From an uncultured Eubacteriales bacterium (GTDB lineage Bacteria; Bacillota_A; Clostridia; Christensenellales; Aristaeellaceae): DNA of 7,614 nucleotides. The translations under genes and the position numbers were made by a program. Under the pieces are notes generated by a model, which saw only the letters and a program-made list of their open reading frames with translations, ran no database searches and had not been told where the DNA came from. The stretch covers positions 4,612-12,225 of the forward strand of contig CACYNZ010000251.1 in the NCBI GenBank assembly GCA_902775835.1. The letters run 5' to 3'. This document shows positions 1 to 6,267 of this stretch, piece after piece (positions within the stretch are counted from its first letter, which is position 1; each line of letters starts with the position of its first letter).

Positions 1-2
1 TT

Positions 3-473
3 TCGTTCAGAAACATGCAGAGAAAGGCACTCCGAAGTGCCGACCGGAAGCTGTCAGACGGCATTCATCCATATACCATGAATGAACTCAAGGCTTTCTC
101 TCCAGCGTATCTCAGCGGTTTCCTGGCTGAACGCCGCGATGTGGAACGTGACGAGGTACAGCAGGAGATGCTCAGTGAAGCGGAGGGCTATGCGCCTTCC
201 CTGATGAAGCAGGGCACTAACTACAATTCCCTGAAAGGCGAGACTTCTTTCCATCTGACAGGATGCGATATGAAATACGTGCTGCTCCCTGCATGGGTGC
301 TGACGTACCAGGGAAAGAAAGCATCAGAACCGTACTACTATATGATGAATGGGCAGACAGGAACGGTCTGCGGCAAACTTCCGGTGAACAGAAAGAAGCT
401 TCTTCTGGCATGCGTGATCGCCGGTCTCTGTGTCACCGGACTTCTCTGTGTGGGAGGTGCACTGTTTTGGTAA
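3..473 (+). CDS. C-terminal part of a membrane protein, probably TFIIB-type zinc-ribbon family (5' end outside window)
   Basis: The frame is open to the left edge and ends at TAA 471-473, so this is the 3' part of a larger gene; the ATG at 15 has no ribosome binding site and is probably internal. The segment LLPAWVLTYQGKKASEPYYYMMNGQTGTV, read in pieces (LLPAWVLTY, then YYYMMNGQTG, then GKLPVN), matches the pattern I know from Firmicute proteins annotated as TFIIB-type zinc-ribbon-containing, in which an N-terminal zinc ribbon is followed by this domain and a membrane helix. The zinc ribbon itself would lie outside the window and is not seen. The last 26 or so residues form one hydrophobic helix behind a basic patch (NRKK) and run to the C-terminus, so the protein is likely tail-anchored. 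The next gene starts inside this one (7-base overlap), which suggests translational coupling. No function is established; family assignment is by recall. Confidence 0.7.
   Translation, partial: SFRNMQRKALRSADRKLSDGIHPYTMNELKAFSPAYLSGFLAERRDVERDEVQQEMLSEAEGYAPSLMKQGTNYNSLKGETSFHLTGCDMKYVLLPAWVLTYQGKKASEPYYYMMNGQTGTVCGKLPVNRKKLLLACVIAGLCVTGLLCVGGALFW
453..458 (+). promoter_or_regulatory. Ribosome binding site that fixes a TTG start for the TPM gene
   Basis: GGAGGT lies inside the end of the upstream gene, 8 bases before the TTG at 467. No in-frame ATG lies nearby, and the next alternative (GTG 479) is 20 bases away and would cut into the signal sequence. This supports TTG 467 as the start. Confidence 0.75.
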
Positions 474-1315
474 GGCATGTGCTTGGCTTTCTGCTGGGCT
501 GTCTGCTGATCAGCTGCTGTGTATCCGGGCAGGCAGCACCGCCCATGGTGGTGGATGATGCCAAACTGTATTCACAGTCTGAAATCGAGCAGATGGAGAA
601 GATGATTTCTGAGATACGTGAAACATACCAGATGGATGCCGCTGTCTGGACGACCTACAGCATTCCGGACAGTCATGGGGATGACAGTGTGACAGTCGCA
701 TGGGCGGACCGCTATTATGAAGAGCAGGGATACGGGCTTGGAGCAGACCGCGCAGGCGTGGTTTTTGTCCTGGATATGACAAACCGTTATAATTATCTTT
801 CCGATGCCGGGACCATGGCGGACTATCTGACCGATCACCGGATTGAGGAGCTGCTGTCGGCCGCGGATGATGATCTGGAACTGGGGTTTTATGGGGATGC
901 GATGATTGCACAGCTCCGCAAGCTGACCCGGTTTCTGAAGGAAGGCATCGAGGAAGGACAGTTCCGGTATGATGCGGAGACCGGGGAGCGACTGACCGGC
1001 CTGTACAACCGACTGACAGGGTCCGAGCTTTTTCTGGCGGTCAGTGCAGGACTCGGGACGGCACTGTGCTTTTATCTGCTCGTGATGAGCCGGTATCATC
1101 TCAGAGGCAGTACCTACCGTTATGACCGATCCAATATGAAGGTTAAGCTTGTGCGCGATGATGAGCAGTTTCTGCGGGAAAAGGTCACCAGAATCCGGAA
1201 TGCATCTTCTTCGGGCGGACCGTCCCGGGGCGGCGGAAGAGGCGGCGGCCTGGGAAGCGGAATGCACCGTTCTTCCGGCGGGATGTCTCACGGAGGCGGC
1301 GGGCATCATTTCTGA
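467..1315 (+). CDS. TPM-domain membrane protein with Gly/His-rich tail
   Basis: With the TTG start at 467 the product is 282 residues. Residues 1-24 look like a signal sequence (short basic start, then a hydrophobic stretch); L14-I15-S16-C17 fits a lipobox, although cleavage near GQA-A by signal peptidase I is also possible. Residues about 28-165 match the TPM domain: the opening VVDDAKLYS, then ADRYYEEQGYGLG, DRAGVVFVLDM, and a YGDAMIAQL-like end. A single membrane helix spans about 188-207. The last 35 or so residues are Gly/Ser-rich and end in GGGGHHF, typical of bacterial TPM proteins. TPM domains (TLP18.3/Psb32 type) are linked to photosystem II repair in plants and have been reported to have phosphatase activity; the role in non-photosynthetic bacteria is not settled. 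The domain is predicted outside the membrane with the Gly-rich tail on the cytoplasmic side. It is probably co-expressed with the overlapping upstream gene. Confidence 0.88.
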   Translation: MVRHVLGFLLGCLLISCCVSGQAAPPMVVDDAKLYSQSEIEQMEKMISEIRETYQMDAAVWTTYSIPDSHGDDSVTVAWADRYYEEQGYGLGADRAGVVFVLDMTNRYNYLSDAGTMADYLTDHRIEELLSAADDDLELGFYGDAMIAQLRKLTRFLKEGIEEGQFRYDAETGERLTGLYNRLTGSELFLAVSAGLGTALCFYLLVMSRYHLRGSTYRYDRSNMKVKLVRDDEQFLREKVTRIRNASSSGGPSRGGGRGGGLGSGMHRSSGGMSHGGGGHHF

Positions 1316-1327
1316 GTCGGGATTGTG

Positions 1328-1349
1328 CCGGCCTGTCATGGCAGGCCGG
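1328..1349. repeat. 8-bp inverted repeat in the convergent junction
   Basis: CCGGCCTG (1328-1335) and CAGGCCGG (1342-1349) are exact reverse complements around a 6-base loop, just after the TPM stop codon. No run of T follows on either strand, so it is not a classic intrinsic terminator by itself. It may help stop or stabilise the upstream transcript together with the larger hairpin 10 bases downstream. Confidence 0.6.
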
Positions 1350-1359
1350 AGGGCACGGA

Positions 1360-1410
1360 AAAAGCGCATGCTTCTGCAGGATTTGCTTTCCTGCAGAAGC
1401 ATGCGCTTTT
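1360..1410. terminator. Bidirectional intrinsic terminator, perfect 21-bp stem
   Basis: The arms 1360-1380 and 1390-1410 are perfect reverse complements around a 9-base loop. The core is GC-rich (GCGCATGC and CTGCAGG blocks), and the outer ends are AAAA on one side and TTTT on the other, giving a U-tract in both directions: four T for rightward transcription, five T (1359-1363) for leftward. It lies between two convergent genes (stops at 1315 and 1458), so it can end both the TPM operon and the chaperone operon. The stem is longer than most terminators. Confidence 0.85.
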
Positions 1411-1457
1411 CAGATGGAACTGAAATGAATCGGAAACGTATTTCCCCTTCCCAGGCA

Positions 1458-2120
1458 TCAGCACAGCTCCCTGCGGAACTGTTCGGATGGGATGTCCGGC
1501 ATGAGCCTGTGCAGGGATGTGGTGAGCTGGTCCTTGGACGCATCCGGATCCATATCCTCCACGCGGTCTGCCCAGTCCTGGCCAAGCCACTGGTCCGCGG
1601 TGATCAGCGCCGCATTGCCCCAGCCGTACGGTTTCCCATGGCGGTCGATATCATAGACGAAATCCTGAATCACCACGTCGGTCTGCATCTGAAGCCGGGC
1701 CGATACGGTGTCGAAGCCCTTGGAAAAGGGCAGGAGATGTTTCAGATAGCTGGACCGTATACCCGGATGCTGGGTGAGGGAGTTCATGAAGAGCATATCA
1801 TTGCGGGGAACCGTGCCGTCGTCTGCGCGTTCCTGAAACGTCATGCCTTCACGGCGGAAAGAGGCAAGCAGTGAAAAGATATCCGGGCTGACGAAGGCAG
1901 CCTTCCGGTGGAAAAACTTTCCGTAAATCACCTGCTTCCGGCTTGCAAGCTGCCCCTTCCATTCCCATGGTCCTTCCTCTGAAGTGAACCAGATGGCGGG
2001 ATCAGCGTGTTCTTCCAGGGACCATCCGGGAATGCTGTTGGAAAAGAACGGCAGAAAACCGACATGCATGACCAGACGAAGCAGATCCTCCCGTGAGTGG
2101 ACAGTAAAGAAACGCTGCAT
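1458..2120 (-). CDS. AlkZ-related protein
   Basis: The product has 220 residues. The ATG at 2120 has GGAG (2128-2131) 7 bases upstream, which supports the start. Recognisable segments are the N-terminal LVMHVGFLPFFSNSIPGWSLEE, seen as GFLPFFS and GWSLEE; then GPWEWKGQ, YGKFFHRKAAFVS, the middle region ending SKGFDT, and LQMQTDVVIQDF followed by KPYGWG. These match the layout I recall for Firmicute proteins named AlkZ-related, a family defined by similarity to the AlkZ/YcaQ crosslink-repair glycosylases; a glycosylase activity has not been inferred from residues here. No signal peptide or membrane helix is seen, so it is probably cytoplasmic. It is the last gene of the leftward run, 58 bases after the zinc-ribbon gene with no terminator between them, so it may be read through from the chaperone operon, though its function looks unrelated. 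The family name is by recall and uncertain; the reading frame is secure. Confidence 0.75.
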   Translation of the reverse strand: MQRFFTVHSREDLLRLVMHVGFLPFFSNSIPGWSLEEHADPAIWFTSEEGPWEWKGQLASRKQVIYGKFFHRKAAFVSPDIFSLLASFRREGMTFQERADDGTVPRNDMLFMNSLTQHPGIRSSYLKHLLPFSKGFDTVSARLQMQTDVVIQDFVYDIDRHGKPYGWGNAALITADQWLGQDWADRVEDMDPDASKDQLTTSLHRLMPDIPSEQFRRELC

Positions 2121-2178
2121 GTGTACACTCCATTCATGATCCTCTGTTTTGCGCGGATATGTCCGGCATGCAGACGGA

Positions 2179-2595
2179 TCAGGCCTTCATGGTAAAGTCC
2201 TTCCCGCAGCGCGGACAGTGTATTTCCTTTTCCCCGCTGCCGCGCTTCAGCCGCATCCGGGCTTTGCAGCCGGGACACCTGAAATATTTGTATACACGGA
2301 AATTCTTCAGCCTCAGGAAAAAAGCCTTGATTTCTCGGACCCACACGGTTTTTTTCTGGAGAAACAGACGGTTTTCAGCGATCCGTTTTTCTGTCTGGCG
2401 GGAAAAAATCCGAAACAGAGTCCAGATCCACAGGCCGATTCCGACCACATCGAGGAGCAGGCTTCCGGTAATCGAGGAAACCAGGGTAAGGATGAGGGCG
2501 GCAAGGGTGGTATACATGGACAGTTCATCTGCGCCATGACGACCGACCATGAAACGGGAAAGTGACTGACGGATACGGTTCAGAAACTCTTTCAA
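2179..2595 (-). CDS. Small two-helix membrane protein with C-terminal zinc ribbon
   Basis: The product has 138 residues from a TTG start. The N-terminus is basic and amphipathic (1-20), followed by two hydrophobic helices at about 28-44 and 46-64, split by a short Gly-Ser turn. A strongly basic cytoplasmic stretch follows (about 66-100, rich in Arg and Lys). The C-terminus is a rubredoxin/zinc-ribbon-like knuckle pair: Cys107-x2-Cys110 (CPGC) and Cys127-x2-Cys130 (CPRC). Both helices being so close suggests a hairpin with both ends in the cytoplasm. I recall similar short proteins beside J-domain and DUF5685 genes in clostridia, always as hypothetical proteins. It lies 58 bases after the J-protein gene in the same operon. 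A membrane anchor or adaptor for the chaperone module is an inference from context only. Confidence 0.82.
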   Translation of the reverse strand: MKEFLNRIRQSLSRFMVGRHGADELSMYTTLAALILTLVSSITGSLLLDVVGIGLWIWTLFRIFSRQTEKRIAENRLFLQKKTVWVREIKAFFLRLKNFRVYKYFRCPGCKARMRLKRGSGEKEIHCPRCGKDFTMKA

Positions 2596-2603
2596 GGGAC
2601 AAA

Positions 2604-2610
2604 CCTCCTT
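2604..2610 (-). promoter_or_regulatory. Strong ribosome binding site that fixes a TTG start
   Basis: On the minus strand AAGGAGG lies 8 bases before TTG 2595. The first in-frame ATG is 15 codons further in and has no such site. The TATAAGG overlapping this site resembles a -10 box, but there is no matching -35, so it is read as part of the Shine-Dalgarno region. Confidence 0.8.
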
Positions 2611-2653
2611 ATACTAAAGGAATGGGAATTGTGTGCATGGTAGGAAAACAGGG

Positions 2654-3412
2654 TCAGCAGCACATGAAATACGGCCGGCCGCAGAGACAGTTGAGCAGGA
2701 TGTTGATGCCGATGATGGTGGCACAGGGATTCGAGCAGATGCTGTCTCCGAAACTGCGCTGCCCGCCGCGGCTCTGATAGAAGCCGCCCGATCCCTGCAG
2801 AGAACGCAGAAGCGACTGATATTCCGCATTGGAAGGATCCAGCTGCACAGCCTGACGTGCATGGTTCAGTGCATCCACGCGCTGACCAAGCCCCTGGGAT
2901 GCCAGGGCATTCAGGTAATGCCATGCGGCGCCCCGGCTTGTCATGCGGGACAGGAGCGAGATGGCGTCCTGATAGCGGCCGGATGCAATATCGTTGGCTG
3001 CGGCCTGCAGTTCTGGATCGTCCCAGGTCTGCGTGGAAGTGCGGTATGTCTGCTGTCGCCCCTGATTCGGATCGAAACCAAAGCCGAAGTCCCAGAAACC
3101 GCCAAAGGGGTTCTGCTCCTGGGTGCGGTAATCATAGCCGTAGCCGGATGACTGGCGGCTGTTTCCGTATCCATAGGAAGCCTGACCCGACCACTGACCA
3201 TAGGGACTGCCCTGCTGCTGATACTGGCCTCCGCCCTTTTTGATTCGAATGGCTTCGGCATAGGCTTCGTTGACTTCCTTCATTTTTGCTTCGGCCTGCT
3301 TGTCACCGGGATGAAGGTCAGGGTGGTACTTTTTCGCCAGTTTATGGTAAGCAGATTTGATGTCCTCTTCGGTTGCGTTCTGGGAAACGCCGAGAACCTG
3401 AAAGGGATCCAT
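2654..3412 (-). CDS. J-domain (DnaJ-type) co-chaperone with TPR-like segment and Cys-rich hydrophobic tail
   Basis: The product has 252 residues from ATG 3412. Residues 1-65 are a J-domain: MDPFQVLGV start, helix II with [14 protein letters not shown], the HPD motif at 30-32 that stimulates Hsp70 ATPase, and helix [13 protein letters not shown]. Residues about 65-125 are a Gly/Gln/Tyr/Phe-rich linker like the G/F region of DnaJ. Residues about 127-200 form helix pairs of TPR type ([31 protein letters not shown]). There is no CxxCxGxG zinc finger, so this is a class C J-protein, not housekeeping DnaJ. The last 31 residues are hydrophobic with Cys at 226, 230, 242, 244, 251 and 252. The start overlaps the DUF5685 stop (TGATG), so translation is probably coupled; a TTG at 3415 is a second possible start, with GGAG 10 bases upstream. 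The partner is presumably the DnaK paralogue of the same operon. Confidence 0.93.
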   Translation of the reverse strand: MDPFQVLGVSQNATEEDIKSAYHKLAKKYHPDLHPGDKQAEAKMKEVNEAYAEAIRIKKGGGQYQQQGSPYGQWSGQASYGYGNSRQSSGYGYDYRTQEQNPFGGFWDFGFGFDPNQGRQQTYRTSTQTWDDPELQAAANDIASGRYQDAISLLSRMTSRGAAWHYLNALASQGLGQRVDALNHARQAVQLDPSNAEYQSLLRSLQGSGGFYQSRGGQRSFGDSICSNPCATIIGINILLNCLCGRPYFMCC

Positions 3413-4296
3413 CAATGGCTGTCAGCTCCTTTCTGCAGGCGTTCTGCCTGGGCGGATTCAGTCTGTTCCTGGTGCTTTTCCTTTTTCTGCATGCGGAGAT
3501 GGTATCGGTAGAATACGCCTCTGAGCAGAACATGTTCGATGAGATCACGGTCCTGCTCAATGGGGAGCAGATCCGCAGCGGCCACTGCTTCGCCAAGCAT
3601 TCCGGAGAGCGCGTCCCAGACCGTATCTTCATAGCCGGGTGCATCATGGATGCTTCGAAGGGGATTGAAGCGGTGCTTCTTCAGGTCTTCGTCATAGTCT
3701 TCCCATGCGTCCATCAGATAGATGAACTGTCCAAGCGCATATCCGATCCTGCGGAAGAGCGGAGAAAAAATGTCATTCCGGCTGTCGAAGACTTCAGCCA
3801 CCATGTCTCCGGAAAGACGGCAGAGCGCATCAATGTCGTTGCTCTGGGCGTCTTCCAGTTCATGAATGGATTCGAGGGCCTGCTGGATGCGCCGGTTCTT
3901 TTCCGGATACCGGGCCTGAATCTGTCCGATTTCCTTTTCCATGTTTCTGGCCCGAAGCCGGGAACTGCGGTGATGTTCATCCCGGATATCGTCAAGGAGC
4001 TTGTAGTAGGCCAGCAGCAGGTTCATATCAGCGCAGTAGGAGGCAGCGTCCGTGATGTGCATCCGGCGTTTTTTCAGAGGATGCAGGGGGCACACTCTGG
4101 CTGTGTCCGTTCCGGTCTGGTCATAGACGGAGGAGATGAGGATGTACAGAAACGTCATATCGTTGGATAGAGCCATACGTCCTGTTTCACCCAGGGTCTG
4201 GGACATTTTCTGACACAGCCCGCAGTACCAGCTCTGGTAGCGCTTTTTTTCTTCTTCCTGAAGGGAAGCGGGATCAACCGTTATATAGCCGAACAT
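3412..4296 (-). CDS. DUF5685 family protein
   Basis: The product has 294 residues; ATG 4296 has AGGAG (4304-4308) 7 bases upstream, in the short gap after dnaK. The start MFGYITVDP, the YQSWYCGLC motif, [23 protein letters not shown], and [19 protein letters not shown] are the hallmarks I recall for DUF5685, a largely helical family of unknown function. Cys25, Cys28, Cys69, His72 and Cys88 could form a metal site. Two acidic motifs stand out: LLDDIRDE at 100-107 and DAWEDYDED at 196-204, the second followed by KKHRFNPL; they resemble the Asp-rich pair of class I isoprenoid synthases such as squalene/phytoene synthase, but no catalytic role is shown. There is no signal peptide; the tail from about 265 is Lys/Gln/Glu-rich and probably disordered. 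It lies between dnaK (17-base gap) and the J-protein (1-base overlap), so it is very likely made together with them and may be a substrate, adaptor or regulator of the Hsp70. Confidence 0.9.
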   Translation of the reverse strand: MFGYITVDPASLQEEEKKRYQSWYCGLCQKMSQTLGETGRMALSNDMTFLYILISSVYDQTGTDTARVCPLHPLKKRRMHITDAASYCADMNLLLAYYKLLDDIRDEHHRSSRLRARNMEKEIGQIQARYPEKNRRIQQALESIHELEDAQSNDIDALCRLSGDMVAEVFDSRNDIFSPLFRRIGYALGQFIYLMDAWEDYDEDLKKHRFNPLRSIHDAPGYEDTVWDALSGMLGEAVAAADLLPIEQDRDLIEHVLLRGVFYRYHLRMQKKEKHQEQTESAQAERLQKGADSH

Positions 4297-4313
4297 GGTG
4301 ATTCTCCTGCCTG

Positions 4314-6050
4314 TTATACATCTATGGCACCGTCGTCCTGAACATTTTCCGCATTTTCCGTATAAATGCCGAGCTCGTGGAGTCTCAGGTCCAGAGCATT
4401 CATTGCCAGCTCAAGCTGGTCCATGTCAGTTCCGCCCAGGGCATGCTCCAGGACACGGATGGCATCTTCCATCTGCTGCCGTTCATCGCCCTTGAGACGG
4501 TGAGTGGCGCGCCTTGCCCGGGAAAGCATGGATTCGGCGCGGTCCTTCTGGGCAGCCTGTTTCTTTTTCCGGCTTTCACTGGCGGCATAGGCCTCCGCGT
4601 CACGCATAGCCTGATGAATTTCCGACTGACTCATCCCGCTTGCGCCGGATACGGTGATCTGCTGGGAGTTCCCTGTTCCCTGGTCACGCGCGGTGACATG
4701 CACAATACCGTTGGCATCGATGGCGAAAGTGACCTCGATCTTGGGCACACCGGCAAGCGCGCGGCGTATGCCCTCAAGGCGGAAGCGGCCGAGAGAACGG
4801 TTGGCGGAAGCCACAGGGTTTTCGCCCTGCAGCACATTGATTTCCACACTGCTCTGGAAGTTCGCGGCCGTGGTGAACACCTGGGAATGCTGGACCGGCA
4901 GGGAAGTGTTGCGTTCAATGATCTTTGCATACACGTCGCCGACGGTTTCAATGCCCAGGGACAGGCTCGCGACATCGATCAGCAGAAGCCCGCCGACTTT
5001 TCCGGACAGCACGCCGCCCTGGATGCAGGCACCGAGGGCAACGCATTCGTCCGGATTGATACCCTTGAAGGGTTCAAGACCTGTGAGACTCCGGACCTTT
5101 TCCTGAACTGCGGGGATCCGGGTACTGCCGCCGACCAGCAGAACCTTGCTGAGCGCACCTCTGCTGATGCCGGCATCCTGCATGGCCTGCTTTACAGGGC
5201 CTTCCGTTTTGTCCACAAGATGAGCCGTCAGTCGGTTGAACACATCCCGCGTGAGCGTGAGGTCCATGTGCCTGGGGCCCTGCGATGTCTGGCAGAGGAA
5301 TGGCAGACTGATCTGGGTGGAAGTGACCTGGGAAAGTTCGATTTTTGCCTTTTCGGAAGCTTCCCGGATCCGGGCCATGGCGGAAGCATCACGGATGAGG
5401 TCGATGCCTTCCTTCTGACGGAAGGACTCCACAAGATATTTCGCTATGCATGCATCGAAGTCGTCTCCGCCGAGATGGCTGTTTCCTGCCGTGGACAGCA
5501 CCTGGATCACATCATGGGAAATATCCAGAATACTGACATCAAAGGTTCCGCCGCCCAGGTCATAGACCATGATTTTCTGGGGCTCTTCCTTGTTCAGACC
5601 ATAAGCCAGGGCGGTGATGATCCGGTCCACGCGGAGACCGGCAATCTGCCCGGCGTCTCTGGTCGCCTGACGCTGCGCATCCGAAAAATAGGCAGGAACC
5701 GTGATGACCGCTTCATCTACCGGACCGCCGAGATACGCTTCCGCGTCTGCTTTCAGCTTCTGCAGGATCATGGCGGATATTTCCGGAGGCGCATAGCTGC
5801 GGCCGTCAATATTCATTTTCCAGTCGGAACCCATTTCACGCTTGATGGAAGAAATGGTTCGCTGGGGATTGATGGCAGCCTGACGGCGGGCGCTGTCCCC
5901 GACAAGCCGGCTCCCGTCTTTCGTAAAAGCTACCACGGACGGGGTTGTGGAACGGCCTTCAGCATTCGGTATGATTACGGCGTGACCGTTTTCCATTACA
6001 GACATGCAGGAATTTGTTGTTCCCAGGTCAATACCCAGTACATATCCCAT
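4314..6050 (-). CDS. DnaK-type Hsp70 paralogue with an internal deletion at the Glu171 site
   Basis: The product has 578 residues from ATG 6050, against about 610-640 for housekeeping DnaK. The nucleotide-binding domain (1-354) has IDLGTTNS at 7-14, Lys70, [10 protein letters not shown] with the GrpE-loop Gly32, [13 protein letters not shown] from 118 (Pro119, Arg127), YDLGGGTFD at 163-171 and [11 protein letters not shown] from 306. The linker is LLLIDV (355-360), the beta substrate domain runs to about 470, and the helical lid is complete but short with an acidic end. At 143-152 it reads [10 protein letters not shown] where nearly all DnaK proteins have RIINEPTAAALAYGL: five residues are gone, including the equivalents of E. 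coli Glu171 and Pro172. Thr395-Pro396 of E. coli is Ala-Ser here (361-362). The frame is otherwise unbroken and conserved to the end, so this is not an obvious pseudogene. It leads the leftward operon without grpE or hrcA, so it is taken as a second, specialised DnaK; dnaK itself would be expected elsewhere in the genome. Confidence 0.95.
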   Translation of the reverse strand: MGYVLGIDLGTTNSCMSVMENGHAVIIPNAEGRSTTPSVVAFTKDGSRLVGDSARRQAAINPQRTISSIKREMGSDWKMNIDGRSYAPPEISAMILQKLKADAEAYLGGPVDEAVITVPAYFSDAQRQATRDAGQIAGLRVDRIITALAYGLNKEEPQKIMVYDLGGGTFDVSILDISHDVIQVLSTAGNSHLGGDDFDACIAKYLVESFRQKEGIDLIRDASAMARIREASEKAKIELSQVTSTQISLPFLCQTSQGPRHMDLTLTRDVFNRLTAHLVDKTEGPVKQAMQDAGISRGALSKVLLVGGSTRIPAVQEKVRSLTGLEPFKGINPDECVALGACIQGGVLSGKVGGLLLIDVASLSLGIETVGDVYAKIIERNTSLPVQHSQVFTTAANFQSSVEINVLQGENPVASANRSLGRFRLEGIRRALAGVPKIEVTFAIDANGIVHVTARDQGTGNSQQITVSGASGMSQSEIHQAMRDAEAYAASESRKKKQAAQKDRAESMLSRARRATHRLKGDERQQMEDAIRVLEHALGGTDMDQLELAMNALDLRLHELGIYTENAENVQDDGAIDV

Positions 6051-6057
6051 GGAATGC

Positions 6058-6063
6058 ACCTCC
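6058..6063 (-). promoter_or_regulatory. Ribosome binding site that fixes the dnaK-paralogue start
   Basis: On the minus strand GGAGGT lies 7 bases before ATG 6050. A GTG in frame at 6059-6057 would add three residues but overlaps the binding site itself, so ATG 6050 is the start. Confidence 0.85.
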
Positions 6064-6081
6064 CTGATTTACAGGTCTTAT

Positions 6082-6121
6082 TGTCAACAGGCACATGAAC
6101 AGAATGTGAATGAATTGTGAA
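6082..6121 (-). promoter_or_regulatory. Four helically phased TTCACA-like hexamers upstream of dnaK paralogue
   Basis: On the minus strand the hexamers are TTCACA (6121-6116), TTCACA (6110-6105), TTCATG (6099-6094) and TTGACA (6087-6082), with spacers of 5, 5 and 6 bases, so they recur every 11-12 bases, about one helix turn. This is the layout known for the Bacillus PhoP box (TT[ACT]ACA repeats at about 11-base spacing). The last copy looks like a -35 box, but no -10 lies 17 bases beyond it: that position is the ribosome binding site. If the upstream promoter is the real one, the array lies in the transcribed leader. Operator function is a guess. Confidence 0.35.
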
Positions 6122-6267
6122 GACTGCTGTCACGCAGACCATTTTTCATGAAGTTCTCATGATTCTGTCATCTGCCTGCAAGAAACATGCAGTGCGCGGA
6201 AGCATTAGAGGCCGGACAGTGTCAAGTACTGCAGGCCATGCTGCCTGGTAAAAGGCATGCTCTGTTC

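Larger units (their letters stand above)
6051..6261 (-). other. Non-coding leader of the dnaK-paralogue operon with serial small hairpins
   Basis: About 210 bases separate the best leftward promoter from the dnaK-paralogue start, and no coding frame with a ribosome binding site is seen in them. In transcription order the leader can fold into a stem at 6257-6242 (TGCCT/AGGCA) close to the 5' end, a two-part stem at 6237-6210 (GGCC and CAGT paired with ACTG and GGCC), CTGCA/TGCAG at 6192-6176, TCATGA/TCATGA at 6162-6146, and a 4-bp stem at 6137-6124. None matches a riboswitch or T-box that I know, and none ends in a U-tract. No CIRCE element was found. Folding is by eye. Confidence 0.4.

Noticed and set aside
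263..466. N-terminal extension of the TPM protein from an ATG at 263
   Set aside because: It overlaps the conserved upstream frame almost completely. The extension is not protein-like, and the ribosome binding site at 453-458 supports TTG 467.
572..1585. Minus-strand frame of 337 codons across the TPM gene and the junction hairpins
   Set aside because: It covers a clear TPM-domain gene and a terminator, and its Arg/Ser/Pro/His-rich translation matches no family.
1149..1874. Plus-strand frame of 241 codons across the convergent junction
   Set aside because: It runs through the 21-bp hairpin and is antisense to the AlkZ-related gene, with no ribosome binding site or known motif.
4314..6050. 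Reading the shortened Hsp70 as a pseudogene
   Set aside because: The 15-base gap keeps the frame, all other ATPase signatures, linker and substrate domain are intact, and the start and operon position are normal.
4377..6098. Open frame of 573 codons on the plus strand, antisense to the dnaK paralogue
   Set aside because: Long antisense frames opposite hsp70 genes are a known effect of codon use. This one has no ribosome binding site or recognisable domain, and the minus-strand protein is strongly conserved.
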